Source of the DNA: Chlorops oryzae
Taxonomy: Eukaryota > Arthropoda > Insecta > Diptera > Chloropidae
Reading direction: 5' to 3'
Length of the DNA stretch: 64,000 nt
Assembly (NCBI GenBank): GCA_020466095.1
Contig: CM035808.1
Location: 24,386,796-24,450,795 of the forward strand
Shown here: one piece after another, positions 59,400 through 64,000 of the stretch
Numbering within the stretch: position 1 is the first letter of the stretch
Layout of the letters: the number at the start of each line of letters is the position of its first letter
The notes under the pieces: generated by a model
Told to the model about the DNA's origin: nothing
The model's database searches: none
The model's input: the letters and a program-made list of their open reading frames with translations, nothing else
Program-made: the position numbers and the translations under genes

Positions 59400-60451
59400 G
59401 TAAGTTTTTTAAGCCAGTCAATCTCTGGATGACTGTAGTAAGCAAAAGCAAGCTAAAACTTGTTTGTTTGTTCTTCTTAAGCAAATAACACTTGTTTGTT
59501 TCGGACGAAAATATGTAGCGATTCGTTTTTATTTGCCATTTTTAAGCATTCGAAATAACAATGTATCGAAATAATTGAGATTTTGATCAGCAAAATTCCA
59601 CAATATTTGCTCTGTTGTTGCCTGCAAAAGTTTTTCATTGATTATTTTGCACGATTTAACCTGTTGAATTGAAATCGAATATTTTATTTCATTTCATTTT
59701 TTTTTTTTTGTTCATTTGCTTTTGCCGTATTTCCTTTTCTTATTTTGTGAGTTTTGATTTGATTTATTTTGTGATGTTTTTTTTTTTTTTTTTTTTTTGA
59801 ATCGTTTGGGAATTTGCGTTGTTTTGAAATTGAAATTTGATTTTTCCGATTCAATTATTTTTTTGCATATTTTTCAGTTGCTTCGATACGTTTGTGCTTT
59901 AGGCATTGTTGTTTTCAGTCACTAATTGCGTAGCTCGTGGGGGTGGGGGTGTGTGTGTGCTATGGAAGCGAGCATAACCCAGCAAACATTTAAACGATAT
60001 TTGGACGATCGTTCGTCAAGAAGATGTTTAAGCGACTCTTCTGGAAGAGCAATAGGCGATGTTTTCTCAACTCTACCAATAAGAATATCGATAGTACTAT
60101 CGGAAGATATATTTTAAAATTTCAACTAATTTGGTTGAAAAATTGCACGTGGTTTCAATCAAGTATGCTTGAGCTGTTATAAAAACTTTAAAGGGTCTAG
60201 CGGGTTGCGGCATCATGAAAGGAATTTTTAAATTTTGTTGATTTTTCGATAGGCGCCATCTAAAAACACTGCGGAGACCACTTTTTAGATTTTTATTTTG
60301 AACGGTCCTTGAAATATCCTTGAAAATCCTTTTTTATAAGGCTTTTTTCAAAATTGTATTTCTCAACAACCAATTGAGATAGAAAGACGATCTAAGCAGA
60401 TTATGTTAGATAATAAAACAAGGAAGCTAAAAAATATTTTTTAAATTTTTA

Positions 60452-60508
60452 CACTGAGAAAATTTTTTTCACAAAACTAAAAAGAAAATTTTGAATATTT
60501 TTTTCAGT
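60452..60508. mobile_element. 57-bp TA-flanked palindromic element, copy 1
   Basis: CACTGAGAAAATTTTTTT ... TTTTTTTCAGTG between TA dinucleotides (60450-60451, 60509-60510). Same length and ends as the element at 60830-60886. Confidence 0.6.
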
Positions 60509-60829
60509 GTATTCCCAGTTTTCCGCCACTCTATAATTTGCTTTTAAAAACACCCCTTAGTATTTACTTTCATTTAAAAGAAAAAAATTTTTCTATCAGA
60601 TGGCGCAGCAGTGTGATATTTAAAAAATTGCAAGTGCACCTATATACTCCCAGTACTAATATCCAGTACAAATGTGTGCAATATGGTACAGTACAAAAAT
60701 ATGCTCTTATGTTTTCTTAAATATCTCAAGAAGCTATTCATCGATTTAAATAAAGCTTCTTTTGAATAAAAGTTTAAGCTGAGAGGTATGTTTTTAAAAT
60801 AGCAAAAAAGTATTACAAAACCCGAAATA

Positions 60830-60886
60830 CACTGAAAAAAATGCCTAATTTTTGTTTTATTTTTTGTGCAAAAATTTTTCTCAGTG
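60830..60886. mobile_element. 57-bp TA-flanked palindromic element, copy 2
   Basis: CACTGAAAAAAATG ... AAATTTTTCTCAGTG between TA dinucleotides (60828-60829, 60887-60888). The internal sequence differs from the copy at 60452, so only the ends are conserved. Confidence 0.6.
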
Positions 60887-61884
60887 TAAAATATAAAAAT
60901 ATATGTTCTGGGTTCCTTGTTTTGTTAACAATGATTCACCGTTTGTTTCATCTTTCTATCTATATTAGTTTTTGAAATATTTAGAAAAATATACTGCATA
61001 TTTTTATACTTAAGACTTGGCGTATGAGTGATGTGTTTTTGTACCATATTGCAAGTTGGCAAAACATTTCGAAAATACCGAAAGGTATGCAAATTTTTTT
61101 TTTTTCATTAAAAATGAAAAATTTTATGTGCGATGCAAAGAAGAAAAATCAAATCCAAAAATTGTGGTATCCGATTTTCAGAACAAAAAGCAAACGCTCC
61201 TACAAGTATGCAATGAAATTAACCGCATCAATACACAAAATGTGCATCTACTTATTGTGCATACATACATGTTGCATGCAAACATTTATTAACATGTTCA
61301 TACACGATCAAGTACGTCGAGGCGTGAAGTTTCGCTATTCGAAGCGAAGGCTGCACTTGCCATGTCAAACACTCTTTCTTGTGTTTGTTATTTGATTCCA
61401 TGCTCAAGTCGTTAATATATGCTTACATAAACACTTAAAACTTAAATAGACCTTAAAAACATACACAATACACGTGCAAACATGCACTCACACATCCACA
61501 CTTTCGGATGCAATAAGGAACACAAGCGAACAAAACAATTGCCTTTGCTGCACTCTCATCGTTTGTCTCTTTGCATGTTCTGCGGTGTGTGTGTGTGTGC
61601 ATCTTCGGGAAATTGTTCGTTTGTTTCCGTTTCCTTTACCGTTTTTGGCTTACGCGCTCAATGGTCTACGAAAATTTTGAATGAGAAAGCAAAAGTTTCG
61701 CACTTGCGTTGGGGTTTCATGGTTTTTCGAAATAATTTTAAAAATTAATTTATGGCCCCGAATGGGATGTTCTAGAGATAGGAGAATATGTGGGGAAATC
61801 TTGCGGGGTACTTTAAGCTTCGGATGAAGAGAATAAACAGATTATAAACAGGGTTGCTTTGAAAGTTTCTTACGCTTTAAAGTA

Positions 61885-61972
61885 CTATCGAAACTCTATA
61901 CATATAAGGAATTTAAAGGGACCGGGCAAAAAATTCGTTATAGAGAGAATTCATTACTGAGAGTTTCAACTG
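61885..61972. mobile_element. short pogo-like MITE
   Basis: 88 bp between TA dinucleotides with inverted ends CTATCGAAACTCT and CAGTTGAAACTCT. A separate subfamily from the CAGTGAACTC type. Confidence 0.6.
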
Positions 61973-62081
61973 TACTTTATTCTGCTGAGCACAGGATCCA
62001 CATGAGGTTTTGATACTTGAAAAAAATTCTCATCGATTTTCGATGGATATGACATATAGAAAACATTCTAGAATCGATATA

Positions 62082-62239
62082 TAGTGTACTCTCTAGTAAG
62101 TGGACACCTACGGGACCGAAAAATATGCCCGCTTAAGAGGAAACTATTCGAGAAGCATGAAACTAGAGTATTCTCAAAAAGTATCCGTTTAAGAGAGGTG
62201 CCCGCTTAAGAGGAGTGTCCGCAAGGAGTGAGTACACTG
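62082..62239. mobile_element. pogo/Tigger-like MITE, copy B
   Basis: 158 bp between TA dinucleotides. Its right end, reverse complemented, reads CAGTGTACTCACTCCTTGCGG, then GACACTCCTCTTAA, matching the left end of copy A (46035), so it is the same family in the opposite orientation. Confidence 0.75.
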
Positions 62240-62879
62240 TATTCGTAAGATCGGGTACTGTGAACTTGTGTCTTTCACTCGCTGCGATTTCGATTTTGGG
62301 TCCTAAAAATTCCTCCTATTTATGTATATGGGGGAAAATTTCGTCTATAGACACAATCATTCACTCAATCTGGAATCGAGAGGAAATTTTTTCATAATTC
62401 ATAACTGATATCTCGTTGAATCGCATTCGATATTCAATGATTATACATTTAATCGAAAGTTTTTATTTATTGCCTACACTCATTACGAAACAAAATAGAC
62501 TAGATTAGGCAGTCGGAAGGCTCCAAGCTAACATTTACGATTATCCATCAAGGCGAATGGACGAGTGTTGGCAAAAGGTCTAAAAGAGCTGCAGTCGAAA
62601 AGGGGCCAGTGAAAGATGTGTCTTAAGCTAGGATCAAACTATCTGTACATCTGCATCCGACTTTTGCCCCAATTGATGCGCCGATAGTGTGAACGCATCG
62701 TGGACTTCAATTTTTGGGCTCTGATATTGATAAATGTAAACGTCTTGAGCGATTGCTGTCCCAATTTTAATGTTCCTTGAAATGCGCCGAAAAGGTTTTG
62801 ACAATATTCGACGATAATGTGACCCCTCAACATAGGATAGATGAGCTAGGAGCATTCTACCTCTAAAATGCGAAAGTGG

Positions 62880-63179
62880 TTATATTTTCATTGGCAAAAA
62901 GATTTTGAAATGGACTGAACGTTTTCTAATATTCCTAGTATATTCGTGACTTTTTGGCGAGCCGTTGGAGACTAGTCGTTTTTTTTCCGCGGAGTTGTAA
63001 AGATTGTTTGCTTTTTCTGCTTCTTCTGAGTCGAATAGACTTTCATATTGACCCTCAGGAAGATCCTTGTCTGGAATTTTTCTCTTTGATTTTAGTTCAA
63101 CGATATTGAACACGATTTCTTGCTGGTTCGAGCTCACGAAAGCTTTATCAAAAGCACTAGAATATTTCCTTAGAAAAAA
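62880..63179 (-). other. unrecognised open frame
   Basis: About 95 codons on the minus strand ending TAA at 62880, opened by a stop at about 63179 and without an ATG near its left end. The translation is charged and protein-like (LKSKRKIPDKDLPEGQYE) rather than repeat-like. No family recognised. It lies in the intron just before Fas2 exon 63809 and could be a fragment of a transposable element or processed sequence. Confidence 0.3.
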
Positions 63180-63808
63180 CTAAACTCCATCCGTTAATAC
63201 GTACATATGTGGTTCACTATTTAAGGAAACTCATTTCCTAAAGAATTTAAAATTCGAAGAAATTGCTTTCTGCATGCGACCCTTTGCAGCATTTTTATCC
63301 CTTCATCTCCATGTGGAATGGTAACATCACATTTAAAAAAAATGTAATTCTCTAACTTTAGCACCAAAATAGTTTCGCATTAAAATAATTCACCATAAAA
63401 ACTCCATCGAAAAAACCATTTCAACAAACAAACAAAAAAAGTACTTTTTGAATGCAATCGTAATGCTCTTGAAGTGAATGCCCGCCAAAGTTTTGATGTG
63501 GTTGCAATTATAAAACTAATTACGCTCGAAAAGTAATTGATATGCTAATTTTTATTGCCACAATTTGTATTGCTCTCAACTTAATTCCGAAACGAAGAAA
63601 TTTTCATTATAACTAATTAAAATTAATTCATGCCTTACCCAAACATCCATAGCATTCCATAGAATTCTTCCACATTAAAAAAAAAACACAATTTTTATAA
63701 ATTATAAAAAATAAACGAAAAAAATTTAAATGTCTTTTTTATATTCCTTTCCTCACATTCTTGCTGCTCCTTCGTGTGTGTGAAAAAAAAATAAACTTAT
63801 TCAAATAG

Positions 63809-63975
63809 AAATGGACGCAACCAGCCACCGATGTACACAGAAATGCTTCCTGGCGATAACAATTTGGCTCTAATGATCAACTCCCTTACCCCCGACATGG
63901 AGGGGAAATATTATTGCACTGCTTCCTACGCGACTACGGAATTGCTTGAGACAAGCGTTGTCATCAAAACTTACG
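63809..63975 (+). CDS. Fas2: Fasciclin II exon: end of Ig domain 1
   Basis: Coding exon continuing Ig1. After the shared Pro codon it reads [17 protein letters not shown], then [10 protein letters not shown], where the G-x-Y-x-C motif supplies the second disulphide cysteine of the Ig fold, and ends in VVIKTY plus one base. The acceptor is TTCAAATAG; the donor is GTGAGT at 63976, phase 1, which allows the Val expected next in Fas2. There are 55 full codons and no stop. The rest of the protein (Ig2-5, FNIII repeats, membrane anchor) would lie to the right of the window. The match to Drosophila Fas2 is from memory; the Ig landmarks are seen. Confidence 0.93.
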
Positions 63976-64000
63976 GTGAGTGGATCATAAAATTTAAACA

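Larger units (their letters stand above)
59400..63808 (+). other. Fas2: Fas2 intron after the cassette exon
   Basis: Begins GTAAGT and ends TTCAAATAG. Contains a T-rich tract around 59690-59800, two 57-bp TA-flanked palindromic elements, two pogo-like MITEs, a (GT)n run near 61583, and an unrecognised minus-strand open frame near 62.9-63.2 kb. The rest looks like unique AT-rich intron. Confidence 0.75.

Noticed and set aside
1..64000. CRISPR array or bacterial operon features
   Set aside because: Spliced exons, microsatellites and eukaryotic transposons throughout; no regularly spaced direct repeats with unique spacers.

Overview
The window is AT-rich, intron-dominated insect DNA carrying long microsatellites, tRNA-derived SINEs, TA-flanked MITEs, Helentron-type (DINE-1-like) repeats and a Ty3/gypsy LTR element. 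This fits a brachyceran fly, perhaps a tephritid fruit fly; the species is inference.

The host gene is on the plus strand. Three exons at the right end (57829-58003, 59346-59399, 63809-63975) encode the first immunoglobulin domain of a protein I recognise as Fasciclin II (Fas2), the insect relative of NCAM. The first and third exons carry the canonical Ig cysteines and tryptophan and are both cut in phase 2. The middle exon is a 54-nt, 18-codon in-frame candidate cassette. It would add residues inside Ig1, much as the VASE exon does in an Ig domain of NCAM. Everything from 1 to 57828 is read as one giant upstream Fas2 intron. The signal-peptide exon was not found. Near the middle of the visible intron, at 28685/28686, a long pyrimidine tract runs into a 3' splice site joined directly to a 5' splice site, the signature of a recursive-splicing ratchet point.

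The most interesting part of the intron is 38.2-44.5 kb. Two nearly identical two-exon genes on the opposite strand each have a TATA box, an arthropod initiator, a short intron and a predicted signal peptide. They encode Gly/Leu-rich secreted peptides of 85 and 82 residues (my count) that I do not recognise. They lie in a recently duplicated block with a long CT-rich minisatellite. A decayed third copy lies at about 9.36 kb on the plus strand. A large inverted repeat (40.6-41.8 kb) lies between the two live copies.

Mobile elements fill much of the rest. They include: a 4.8-kb Ty3/gypsy element (32464-37254) with identical 231-bp LTRs and a TATA target duplication; a 1.36-kb decayed hAT element (7689-9048) with an 8-bp target duplication; two DINE-1/HINE-like copies; a 466-bp MITE with an empty-site comparison elsewhere in the window; pogo/Tigger-like MITEs; 57-bp CACTGAG elements; tRNA-SINEs; a fold-back palindrome; and a scrap of a non-LTR retrotransposon. 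The remaining sequence is low-complexity intron in which I see no genes.
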